DNA of 17,014 nucleotides, taken from positions 1 through 17,014 of the forward strand of contig CADBLW010000061.1 of the NCBI GenBank assembly GCA_902795625.1, given 5' to 3'. This DNA is from an uncultured Lachnospiraceae bacterium (GTDB taxonomy: Bacteria > Bacillota > Clostridia > Lachnospirales > Lachnospiraceae). The position numbers and the translations under genes were made by a program. Positions 6,976 through 13,476 of the stretch are shown in pieces (the stretch's first letter is position 1; each line of letters opens with the position of its first letter). The notes beneath the pieces are model-generated. The model was not told where the DNA came from. It worked only from the letters and a program-made list of their open reading frames with translations, and did not search any database.

Positions 6976-7881
6976 ATGGGTTATACGACCTGGGAGGCGG
7001 TCGAGCGGAAGCGCAAGCGCAGAAGGATCCTTCTGATCCTGTTGCTGATCCTGCTGCTGGCTGCCGCGGGAGTCGGCGGATATTGGTACTACAATAAGTG
7101 GAAGGCCGACAAGCAACAGCAGAAATATGAGGACCTGAAGAAATCCGCATTTCACGAGATATCCGTCACACCGGTGCCGGCGACGGGAACGCCGACGCCG
7201 ATGCCGACCGAGGAGGAGATGATCCTCGCGGCAATGATGGAGGAGTACGAGGAATTCTTTACGATACTTCCCGATTTCGATATTCTTCACGGGGAAAATG
7301 AAGATGTATTTTCCTACATCGCGGTACCGGATACCATCATCGACTATCCGATCCTCAAGAGCGAGAAGGAAGACTACTACCTGAAATACAACATTGACCA
7401 CACGAAGGGCTATCCCGGATGCCTGTACATCCAGAACTGCAACAGCAGTGACATGGAGGATCCCTTCACGATCATATACGGACACAACATGAAGAGCGGC
7501 GCCATGTTCGGAAGCCTGAAGAACTTCCGGGACGAGGACTTCCGGAACACGCACCCGTACTTCTTCATCTATATGGAAGACCGGGTGATGGTTTACGAGG
7601 TGGTTATCGTGTCCTACGCATCAACGGAGCATCTGCTCTCCGAGGACTATGTCAAGAAGAACGGCAAATGGGTCTTCGACAAGTTCGACGGTCACGAAAC
7701 ATCGCGCATGGTCGCGAAGCTTCGCGAGGAGGACGCCAACGGATACTTCGCATCGCCGGAACCGACCGACGAGGATCATGTGATGGTGCTTTCCACCTGC
7801 GGCGACGGACGCCGGTACGTGGTGGTAGGCAAGAGGGTACTCTCGGTACCGATCGAGGCCATACCGGCACCGAAGGATTGA
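6976..7881 (+). CDS. Class B sortase
   Basis: 301 residues; the start is supported by AGGAGA about seven bases upstream. A basic N-terminus (RKRKRRR) is followed by one membrane helix (about 18-36), placing the enzyme outside as a type II protein. A short spacer with Pro/Thr (63-78) leads to a sortase barrel. Catalytic residues are H170 in IIYGHNM, C275 in LSTCGDG and R279 or R280 next to it. The TLSTC-type motif and the approximately 300-residue size fit class B sortases. The enzyme cleaves a sorting signal and joins the protein to peptidoglycan cross-bridge or lipid II. The next gene, 118 nt downstream on the same strand, ends in SPQTS plus helix plus basic tail and is the obvious substrate, so this looks like a dedicated enzyme-substrate pair. 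Confidence 0.93.
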   Translation: MGYTTWEAVERKRKRRRILLILLLILLLAAAGVGGYWYYNKWKADKQQQKYEDLKKSAFHEISVTPVPATGTPTPMPTEEEMILAAMMEEYEEFFTILPDFDILHGENEDVFSYIAVPDTIIDYPILKSEKEDYYLKYNIDHTKGYPGCLYIQNCNSSDMEDPFTIIYGHNMKSGAMFGSLKNFRDEDFRNTHPYFFIYMEDRVMVYEVVIVSYASTEHLLSEDYVKKNGKWVFDKFDGHETSRMVAKLREEDANGYFASPEPTDEDHVMVLSTCGDGRRYVVVGKRVLSVPIEAIPAPKD

Positions 7882-7891
7882 GCTGATACCG

Positions 7892-7974
7892 ATGCGGTGA
7901 CAATGCCGCATACAGGGTAGAGATCGACGGGCAAGAAACCCGTCACGGATATGTGCAGTCGCACCGAAAGGTGC
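7892..7974 (+). other. Three consecutive hairpins between sortase and surface protein genes
   Basis: ATGCGG/CCGCAT (7892-7897, 7906-7911), GACGGG/CCCGTC (7926-7931, 7939-7944) and GCACC-GAAA-GGTGC (7961-7974). None has a U-run. Placed just before the ribosome site of the larger gene, they could set differential mRNA stability or translation of substrate against enzyme. No known riboswitch was recognised. Confidence 0.45.
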
Positions 7975-7999
7975 AGAGGAGATAGAGGAGAAGAGCTAT

Positions 8000-10450
8000 A
8001 TGAAAAACAGAAAGACATGGAGATTGACCTCGTTGGTGCTCGCGCTTGTGATGACGGTTTGTCTGTGCGCGGGCAGGGAAGCGTATGCCGCAGGAGCATC
8101 GGACCGCTATGACGGTGATTACAACGCATCGACGCTTCTGAGCAGGTATTGCGTGGTTGTCGAGAATGATTTTTCAGCGAACAACCATATCATCGGTGCC
8201 ATCGCCGTCGGCGGCACCTACACAAACAGCAATTATTTCGGTGACATCGCGCTGTACCCGTCGTATATCAACAACTGGAGCAGCGGCCGTGTGGGCAACT
8301 GGGATCCCAAAGGATTCAAGATTGACCGCACCGCATATTACAAAAACCGTGCAGCGTCGTTGGGCAACCCTTATGACGGCGCGGATCTCGGTGTGGCCAA
8401 TGCTTCCTATATGGATATGAGCAAAGCCTTCGGCAAGCTCCGTTCGCAGTCGGAAGCGCTTCGTGACATGAGCAGCCATGTCGCAGGCAACACCCTCAAT
8501 CTTCGCAATGTGGACGAAGATGTCTATGTCAAGATCGCATACAACGATCTTTCCAAGCTGAACATTGTCGTCTCGGATTATTCCTGGTTCCAGAAGCATA
8601 TTCTGTGTGTATCCGTAACCGGTTGCAACGGCAGTAATGTGAACTTCCCGGGTTGGGATATCAAGATCAACAATGCCAATATCGGCAACAATTTCCGAAA
8701 CAACTTCCCCGGCGCAGATAAGAATTACGGTATCCAGATCAACCTTTCCGGCATGAACCTGTTCTGGAACTTCCCGGATGCTCAGGGCAAGATCACCGTG
8801 AACGGACTCGCGGGACACCTGATCGCACCTCGTGCGGAGGTAACCATCAATTCCGGAAACTTTGAGGGCGGCGTCATCGCAAAATCCCTCTCCAGCACGA
8901 GTGAAGCGCATTTCTATCCCTCTTCGAAGAAACTTCCGACCAAGACAGTAACGCCGACGGTGACCAATACACCTACGGCTACCAATACACCTACGCCTAC
9001 GGCGACGAACACGCCGAAGCCCACGGCAACGAATACGCCTAAGCCCACGGCAACAAACACGCCTAAGCCGACGGCAACGAACACGCCTAAGCCTACGGCG
9101 ACGAACACGCCTAAGCCGACGGCGACGAACACACCGAAGCCTACAGCGACCAATACGCCTACACCGAAGGCGGCAACGCCTACGCCTACGACGAAGGTCG
9201 CAACACCTACTCCGACGACGAAGGCAGCAACACCTACACCTACGACGAAGGTCGCAACGCCTACGCCTACAACGAAGGTTGCAACGCCTACTCCGACGAC
9301 GAAGGCAGCAACGCCTACTCCGACGACGAAGGCAGCAACACCTACACCTACAACGAAAGTCGCAACGCCTACGGCAACCCCGAAGGCATCGACCCCTACG
9401 CCTACGCAGGCAGCGAACAGAACAGTGACAGCCACGCCGACCCCGAAGGCAGCAACACCTACGGCTACTCCGAAGGCGGCAACACCTACACCTACGACGA
9501 AGGTCGCAACACCTACGCCTACGCAGGCGGCTGTGAAGCCTTCGACGCCGACGCCCACCAAGGCACCGACACCTGCTCCGACACAGAAGGTTGAGGTTGT
9601 GCCTACGGTAACACCGACCAAGGCACCGACGGCAGCGCCCACGAAGACACCTACCAAGACTCCGACCAAGGCACCGACGCAGGGGCCGACTCCTACGCAT
9701 TACCGTCGTCCTACGGCAACGCCGAAGCCCGAAAAGTCGGGAGATCAGGCCGGCACGGGATACGCGAACGGCGGAGCTTCCGGTTACGGTACATACGATA
9801 ATAACGGTGCGGATGGATACGGCATCGGAACCGATGTGGCATCCGGCACTGCACAGGGCAGCACGACCGCACAGGGAACGCGCTCCGCGGAGTTCTCCAA
9901 GCAGACAGTGACGGGCGGCGAGCTTGCGGGTGCGAGACTGACCCTGACGACATATACGAAGGACAACAACCTGATGCAGGTTGTCATTTCCGGCAAATCC
10001 GGCGGAAAGGATTTTGCGCTTACCAGATCGACGATCTCCTGGACAAGTACGACGGAGCCGGCGATCCTCAAGAACCTTCCGAACGGAACCTACCGTTTGC
10101 ACGAGGACTGCGCACCGGCCAACTATGACATCGCTTCCGATATCTGGTTCAAGATGGTGGCGGGAGTGCTCTGTGACATGGACGGCAATCCGATCCCGAA
10201 CGGTTCCGTGGTCATGATCGACCATGAGCTTACCGATCCCGGGTCGATCGACAACACGACGCCGGACTACGGCGAGGACAAGAAGTCGCCGAACAGCAAG
10301 GTGAAATCCCCGCAGACATCGGAGGATATGACCGTACTGTACATCGGAGCCGCAATCCTGATGCTTGCTCTGCTGATCGCGATCGTGCTTCTTGCCGATC
10401 AGCGCAGGGACAAGGAAAAGGTTCCCGCGGTTTCCCGCAGAAGAGATTAA
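8000..10450 (+). CDS. Sortase-anchored surface protein: choice-of-anchor A domain, Thr-Pro repeats, SpaA-like domain
   Basis: 816 residues. It has a signal peptide (MKNRKTW, then a hydrophobic run, likely cleavage after AYA near residue 31). Residues about 47-312 match the choice-of-anchor A family (FSANNHIIGAIAVGG; GLAGHLIAPRAEVTI; GNFEGGVIAKS). Residues about 313-575 are Thr-Pro repeats and about 580-628 a Gly-rich stretch. Residues about 630-755 look like a SpaA/Cna-B-type beta domain (GARLTLTTY, LKNLPNGTYRLHEDCAP). The C-terminus is a sorting signal: SPQTS at 770-774, a membrane helix (about 778-799) and a basic tail ending RRRD. It is therefore a wall-anchored stalk protein, with the preceding class B sortase as its likely anchor enzyme. 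The binding target is unknown; adhesion is inference. A good terminator follows. Confidence 0.92.
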   Translation: MKNRKTWRLTSLVLALVMTVCLCAGREAYAAGASDRYDGDYNASTLLSRYCVVVENDFSANNHIIGAIAVGGTYTNSNYFGDIALYPSYINNWSSGRVGNWDPKGFKIDRTAYYKNRAASLGNPYDGADLGVANASYMDMSKAFGKLRSQSEALRDMSSHVAGNTLNLRNVDEDVYVKIAYNDLSKLNIVVSDYSWFQKHILCVSVTGCNGSNVNFPGWDIKINNANIGNNFRNNFPGADKNYGIQINLSGMNLFWNFPDAQGKITVNGLAGHLIAPRAEVTINSGNFEGGVIAKSLSSTSEAHFYPSSKKLPTKTVTPTVTNTPTATNTPTPTATNTPKPTATNTPKPTATNTPKPTATNTPKPTATNTPKPTATNTPKPTATNTPTPKAATPTPTTKVATPTPTTKAATPTPTTKVATPTPTTKVATPTPTTKAATPTPTTKAATPTPTTKVATPTATPKASTPTPTQAANRTVTATPTPKAATPTATPKAATPTPTTKVATPTPTQAAVKPSTPTPTKAPTPAPTQKVEVVPTVTPTKAPTAAPTKTPTKTPTKAPTQGPTPTHYRRPTATPKPEKSGDQAGTGYANGGASGYGTYDNNGADGYGIGTDVASGTAQGSTTAQGTRSAEFSKQTVTGGELAGARLTLTTYTKDNNLMQVVISGKSGGKDFALTRSTISWTSTTEPAILKNLPNGTYRLHEDCAPANYDIASDIWFKMVAGVLCDMDGNPIPNGSVVMIDHELTDPGSIDNTTPDYGEDKKSPNSKVKSPQTSEDMTVLYIGAAILMLALLIAIVLLADQRRDKEKVPAVSRRRD
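8975..9166 (+). repeat. 24-bp minisatellite encoding TATNTPKP units
   Basis: Eight tandem 24-bp units encode TATNTPTP, six copies of TATNTPKP, and TATNTPTP. Copies differ mainly at third codon positions, so the peptide is kept while the DNA drifts. This is an extended, probably O-glycosylatable stalk. Confidence 0.9.
9173..9415 (+). repeat. 27-bp minisatellite encoding ATPTPTTKV/A units
   Basis: Seven tandem 27-bp units encode ATPTPTTK followed by V or A, then two diverged units (ATPTATPKA, STPTPTQAA). A further ATPTPTTKV copy lies at about 9479-9510. The unit length differs from the adjacent 24-bp array, so the two expanded separately. Confidence 0.9.
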
Positions 10451-10466
10451 GTAAGACTTGCGAACA

Positions 10467-10499
10467 GGCGCAGCCGTGAAATTTCGGCTGCGCCGTTTT
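10467..10499 (+). terminator. Intrinsic terminator of the surface protein gene
   Basis: A perfect 10-bp stem GGCGCAGCCG/CGGCTGCGCC (10467-10476, 10485-10494), 8-nt loop, then GTTTTG. It starts 16 nt after the stop codon. Confidence 0.85.
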
Positions 10500-10564
10500 G
10501 TCTCCGGGGCGAAACCGAAGTGCCGGAGCCCGCTCAAAACGAGGCAGAAAAAAAGAATTGCGGA

Positions 10565-10596
10565 AAATAAAAAAAGAGGTTGACAAACAACCTCTT
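10565..10596 (-). terminator. Minus-strand intrinsic terminator overlapping the tRNA promoter
   Basis: AAGAGGTTG (10574-10582) and CAACCTCTT (10588-10596) form a perfect 9-bp stem with a 5-nt loop. Read leftward it runs directly into TTTTTT-A-TTTT. This fits a terminator for transcripts from the hemolysin III gene. The stem contains the -35 box of the rightward tRNA promoter. Confidence 0.65.
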
Positions 10597-10608
10597 ATCG
10601 CTTATAAT
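10580..10608 (+). promoter_or_regulatory. Perfect consensus sigma-A promoter of tRNA-Gly
   Basis: TTGACA (10580-10585), exactly 17 bp, TATAAT (10603-10608): twelve of twelve matches. The tRNA starts 32 bp after the -10 box. Its -35 box lies within a 9-bp inverted repeat. Confidence 0.93.
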
Positions 10609-10639
10609 CCACATTGTGCCTGCGGAAAGCAGGACATAC

Positions 10640-10711
10640 GCACGAGTGGCTCAGTGGTGGAGTATCGCCTTGCCAAGGCGAGGGTCGCGGGTTCGAATCC
10701 CGTCTCGTGCT
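10640..10711 (+). tRNA. tRNA-Gly (anticodon GCC)
   Basis: A full cloverleaf is visible: acceptor GCACGAG (10640-10646) with CTCGTGC (10704-10710), D stem GCTC/GAGT, anticodon stem TCGCC/GGCGA around loop TTGCCAA with anticodon GCC, and T arm GCGGG-TTCGAAT-CCCGT. The discriminator base is T. The 3' CCA is not encoded and must be added after transcription. Confidence 0.96.
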
Positions 10712-10724
10712 TCTTTTATTGCTC

Positions 10725-10759
10725 AAAGGCTCCCGTCGGATTTCGGCGGGAGCCTTTTT
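10725..10759 (+). terminator. Terminator of the tRNA-Gly gene
   Basis: AAAGGCTCCCG (10725-10735) pairs with CGGGAGCCTTT (10747-10757), ending in five T residues and lying 13 nt beyond the tRNA. With the consensus promoter it makes the tRNA an independent unit. Confidence 0.88.
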
Positions 10760-10816
10760 CATGTCATAGTGCGCGGATTGTAATATATGTGCGTAACGAA
10801 GATCACAATACGATGA

Positions 10817-11491
10817 TCACAGCACGTAGAACAGAATTCCGAAGAACTGGAGAACACAGCCTGCGATGACAAACACATGGAAGACGCTGTGAATGTAATG
10901 CTTCTTTGCGCCGATCAGGTAGAGCACCGCGCCGATGGTGAAGGCGACGCCGCCGAGAAGGATCCACAGAAAGCCCATGAAGGTCATCGCGCTGATCGTG
11001 ATCTTTGCGCAGACGATGATCGCCCAGCCCATCACGAGATAGCAGAGGAAGGCGAAGAGCCGGTACGCCTGCAGGTCGATGGCGTTGATCGCGGCAGCGG
11101 CGACGGCGCAGCCCCATTCGATTCCGAAGATCGTCCAGGCCAGCCCCGGGTGGTCGGCGCGGATCGCGGACAGCAGGATCGGCGTGTAGGTTCCCGCGAT
11201 CAGAAAATAGATATCGCAGTGGTCGATGATGCGCATGACCTGTTTGCCGGTGTTTTTGTGCAGACCGTGGTATACAGAGGAAACCGTGAACATGATGATC
11301 ATGGTACCGCCGTAGATAGCAGAGGAGACGACGCCCCAGGTGTTGTGGTGGGAGGCTGCCATGACGATGCACAGGACCGTGATGGCTATGGCAAGCGCGC
11401 CGCCGACAATGTGCGTGACCATGTTGGCGATCTCCTCCCCGCGCGTATAATTCGGAAAATTCCGCTCCTTAAGCGGTGTTCGTTTCTTCAT
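10817..11491 (-). CDS. Hemolysin III/TrhA family (PAQR superfamily) membrane protein
   Basis: 224 residues with about seven hydrophobic helices. PAQR-type signature residues are present: SSVYH (S71-H75), IDHCDIY (D90, H91) and HSVFH near the C-terminus (H201, H205). In PAQR receptors the matching Ser/Asp/His residues hold a metal, and the bacterial branch was named for a Bacillus cereus hemolysin and linked to membrane energetics; the true activity is uncertain. The start is supported by GGGAGGG about nine bases upstream. The gene is alone on its strand, has a TTACAG-N18-TAAAAT promoter and a 17-bp palindrome just upstream of it, and probably ends at the leftward terminator inside the tRNA promoter region. 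Confidence 0.92.
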   Translation of the reverse strand: MKKRTPLKERNFPNYTRGEEIANMVTHIVGGALAIAITVLCIVMAASHHNTWGVVSSAIYGGTMIIMFTVSSVYHGLHKNTGKQVMRIIDHCDIYFLIAGTYTPILLSAIRADHPGLAWTIFGIEWGCAVAAAAINAIDLQAYRLFAFLCYLVMGWAIIVCAKITISAMTFMGFLWILLGGVAFTIGAVLYLIGAKKHYIHSVFHVFVIAGCVLQFFGILFYVL

Positions 11492-11538
11492 TGCTGTAAT
11501 CCCTCCCGTAATGTATGACAGTGGCTGTCTGCTGTCAG

Positions 11539-11568
11539 ATTTTATCGAATGGAAAATTAAAACTGTAA
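11539..11568 (-). promoter_or_regulatory. Promoter of the hemolysin III gene
   Basis: On the - strand TTACAG (11568-11563), an 18-bp spacer and TAAAAT (11544-11539), about 48 bp upstream of the ATG. Confidence 0.55.
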
Positions 11569-11571
11569 GAA

Positions 11572-11588
11572 GTAGTATTTAATACTAC
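11572..11588. promoter_or_regulatory. Perfect 17-bp palindrome, candidate operator
   Basis: GTAGTATTTAATACTAC has 8-bp arms around a single central base. It is three bases upstream of the -35 box of the hemolysin III promoter and lies in the divergent gap. This is the position of an activator or repressor site; the regulator is not identified. Confidence 0.55.
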
Positions 11589-11670
11589 ATCTAATATACC
11601 ACAACACGACGTGGAAATCAACAGCTCCGGTTAAGATTTCGTAAAGACGAAATCCCCGGTGTCCCGCAAA

Positions 11671-11699
11671 TTGCATTTTCCGCGACAATATGGTAATGT
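11671..11699 (+). promoter_or_regulatory. Possible promoter of the HAD gene
   Basis: TTGCAT (11671-11676), 17 bp, TAATGT (11694-11699), about 45 bp upstream of the ATG. The -10 box is weak. The spacer begins inside a CATTTTCCG word that recurs across the window. Confidence 0.35.
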
Positions 11700-11743
11700 A
11701 GGGGAAGACCGCGCCCGGCGCGAACAAGGGAAGGGGAAACACT

Positions 11744-12214
11744 ATGATCAAACTGGCATTTTTCGATATGGACGGCACGCTTTGCGCGCCGAGGTTTTAC
11801 GTGGACGGCAAGACGGCAGCGGGCATGTCCGACACGGCATGGCTTGAGTACTGCGCAAAGAACGGAGAGGATACGTACCGGTTCTGCAAGCCGGTGCCTT
11901 CGGTTGTCGAGTACGCGCAGGAGTTGAAGAGCCACGGCGCGAAGCTGTACATTCTCTCCATGTCGATGTCCGACGCGGAGAGCGCGGCCAAGCGCAAGTT
12001 TACGGCGCAGAATTTTGCGGGGATGTTCGAGGACGTCCGCATCGTCGCGAGCGACGCGGAGAAGCTTCCGGTGATCCGTGAGATCGCGGAGAAGGCCGGA
12101 GTGCGCCCGGAGGAGTGCGAGCTTATCGAGGATACGTATGCGACGGTTCTGGCGGCGATCGTGGCGGGGATGAAGGGAACCCACGTGTCGCACATTTACT
12201 GCAATCTGACGTGA
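11744..12214 (+). CDS. HAD-superfamily hydrolase, small, minimal cap
   Basis: 156 residues. HAD motifs are in order: FDMDGT (nucleophile D8, acid/base D10), motif II Ser in YILSMS (S72 or S74), motif III K107 in AEKLPVI, and motif IV ELIEDT (E129, D130). HAD enzymes mostly dephosphorylate small metabolites using Mg2+ and an aspartyl-phosphate intermediate; the substrate is not readable here. About 50 residues between motifs I and II leave room only for a short cap. The start has AAGGGG about eight bases upstream. It stands alone, divergent from the hemolysin III gene, and is followed by a hairpin about 33 nt after the stop. Confidence 0.88.
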   Translation: MIKLAFFDMDGTLCAPRFYVDGKTAAGMSDTAWLEYCAKNGEDTYRFCKPVPSVVEYAQELKSHGAKLYILSMSMSDAESAAKRKFTAQNFAGMFEDVRIVASDAEKLPVIREIAEKAGVRPEECELIEDTYATVLAAIVAGMKGTHVSHIYCNLT

Positions 12215-12246
12215 GAAACGTCGGGATCCTCATTTTCCGCGTGCGT

Positions 12247-12278
12247 GAATTCCGCATGATCGGAATTCTTCGTGTTTT
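12247..12278 (+). terminator. Probable terminator of the HAD gene
   Basis: GAATTCCG (12247-12254) pairs with CGGAATTC (12261-12268) around a 6-nt loop; a T-rich tail with five consecutive T follows after a short offset. An eight-T run at about 12305-12312 may act as a second stop. Confidence 0.6.
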
Positions 12279-12449
12279 TGTATAATACAACTGTTTCAAT
12301 TCGCTTTTTTTTCGTAAGATTGTCAATAGTAACAAAAAGAACACTGTGGTAAAATCTGTATCAGTGTATACTACCGCTGTGAATACAGCAATCTCGAATC
12401 GAATAACAAAGGCAGGAAAAACGGCGCATAAGCGCGGAAAGAGGCATGT

Positions 12450-13394
12450 ATGAAGGTTACTATCATTGGCGCGGGAAGCGTCGGATCGACGATCGCATTC
12501 ACTCTCGCAACGAACGGCACCGCTTCGGACATCGTGCTCATCGATGTGAACAAGGAGAAGGCGAAAGGTGAGGCCATGGATATTTTGCAGGGCGCTCCTT
12601 TCTTCGGCTCCATGAGCATCATCGCGGGTGATTACAGCGACGCTGTCGGTTCGGACATCGTTATCATCACATCCGGCATCCCGAGAAAAGCAGGTCAGTC
12701 CAGACTTGAGCTTGCACAGACCAATGTCAACATCATGAAGGACATCGCATCCAAGATTACGGTGTACGCTCCTAAGGCGATCTACATCATCGTAAGCAAC
12801 CCGGTCGATGTCATGACTTATGCATTCCACAAGTTCTCCGGCATTCCGGAGAATCAGATCATCGGTTCCGGTACGATCCTCGACACCTCGAGACTTCGTT
12901 CGCGCCTGTCCGAGCTCTATGATATCAGCCAGAGCAACGTTCACGCGTATGTGTTCGGTGAGCACGGCGATTCCTCGTTTATCACCTGGTCGCTTGCAAA
13001 CATCTCGAACGTGCCGATCGGCCAGTACAAGGAGCGTGTACACAACTCCATCAAGGAGTTCCCCGAGCTCAACAAGGCTGAGGTGGAAGAGTACGTTAAG
13101 AAGTCCGGCGGCATCGTGATCGGATGGAAGGGTGCTACCTACTATGCAATTGCTGTTTCCGTAGCTTTCATCGTTAAGACGATCGCAACGGGTATCGATA
13201 CCACCATGACGGTTTCCACGATGATGCACGGCGAGTACGGCATCAGCGATGTATGCCTCAGCACGCTTGCCATCGTCGGCAAGAGCGGTATCATCGGCAA
13301 CGTTGAGACGCCTCTTACGGATGAGGAGATCTCGCTTCTTCAGAAGAGCGCTGACAACCTCAAGGCCGTTATCCAGAGCATCAATCTCGAATAA
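12450..13394 (+). CDS. mdh: LDH/MDH-family 2-hydroxyacid dehydrogenase, probably malate dehydrogenase
   Basis: 314 residues, the usual family length. The NAD fold has GAGSVG (7-12) and Asp32, which selects NAD over NADP. The catalytic set is complete: R85 (Arg109 of LDH numbering), D145 and R148 (DTSR; 168 and 171), and H172 (GEHGDS; 195). GEHGDS and KGATYY (T230) are LDH-like. However, the specificity loop reads GIPRKAGQSR, placing Arg79 where lactate dehydrogenases have Gln102. The Gln102Arg change is the classic switch from pyruvate to oxaloacetate, and the PRK triplet is typical of malate dehydrogenases. Fumarase and malic enzyme follow after 82 and 67 nt, which also favours malate. Automated annotation may call it ldh. 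The superfamily is certain, the substrate less so. AGAGG precedes the ATG by six bases; the 235-nt upstream gap has no clear promoter. Confidence 0.85.
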   Translation: MKVTIIGAGSVGSTIAFTLATNGTASDIVLIDVNKEKAKGEAMDILQGAPFFGSMSIIAGDYSDAVGSDIVIITSGIPRKAGQSRLELAQTNVNIMKDIASKITVYAPKAIYIIVSNPVDVMTYAFHKFSGIPENQIIGSGTILDTSRLRSRLSELYDISQSNVHAYVFGEHGDSSFITWSLANISNVPIGQYKERVHNSIKEFPELNKAEVEEYVKKSGGIVIGWKGATYYAIAVSVAFIVKTIATGIDTTMTVSTMMHGEYGISDVCLSTLAIVGKSGIIGNVETPLTDEEISLLQKSADNLKAVIQSINLE

Positions 13395-13406
13395 ACCAGG
13401 ATCAAT

Positions 13407-13453
13407 ATCGCGGAAGCAGCATTCTCTCCGGAGGATGCTGCTTCTCGTGCGAT
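13407..13453 (+). other. Intercistronic stem-loop between dehydrogenase and fumarase genes
   Basis: GAAGCAGCAT (13413-13422) pairs perfectly with ATGCTGCTTC (13435-13444), extendable through bulges by ATCGC (13407-13411) with GCGAT (13449-13453). There is no U-run, so full termination is unlikely. A partial attenuator, RNA-processing site or 3' stabiliser is more likely. Confidence 0.55.
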
Positions 13454-13476
13454 AATGAGGACATAAGGAGGAACGG

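Noticed and set aside
8975..9415. CRISPR array
   Set aside because: Direct repeats are contiguous, in frame and coding, with no unique spacers.
8174..10537. 787-codon - strand frame opposite the surface protein
   Set aside because: It consists of Cys/Arg repeats produced by the complement of Thr-Pro codons and has no plausible fold or start site.
12320..12335. Possible Rex (redox repressor) site TTGTCAATAGTAACAA before the dehydrogenase gene
   Set aside because: The half-site spacing is two bases short of the TTGTTAA-N4-TTAACAA consensus and the arms match poorly.
12350..12372. TAAAAT and TATACT as -10 boxes for the dehydrogenase gene
   Set aside because: Neither has an acceptable -35 box at 16-18 bp; no promoter was called.
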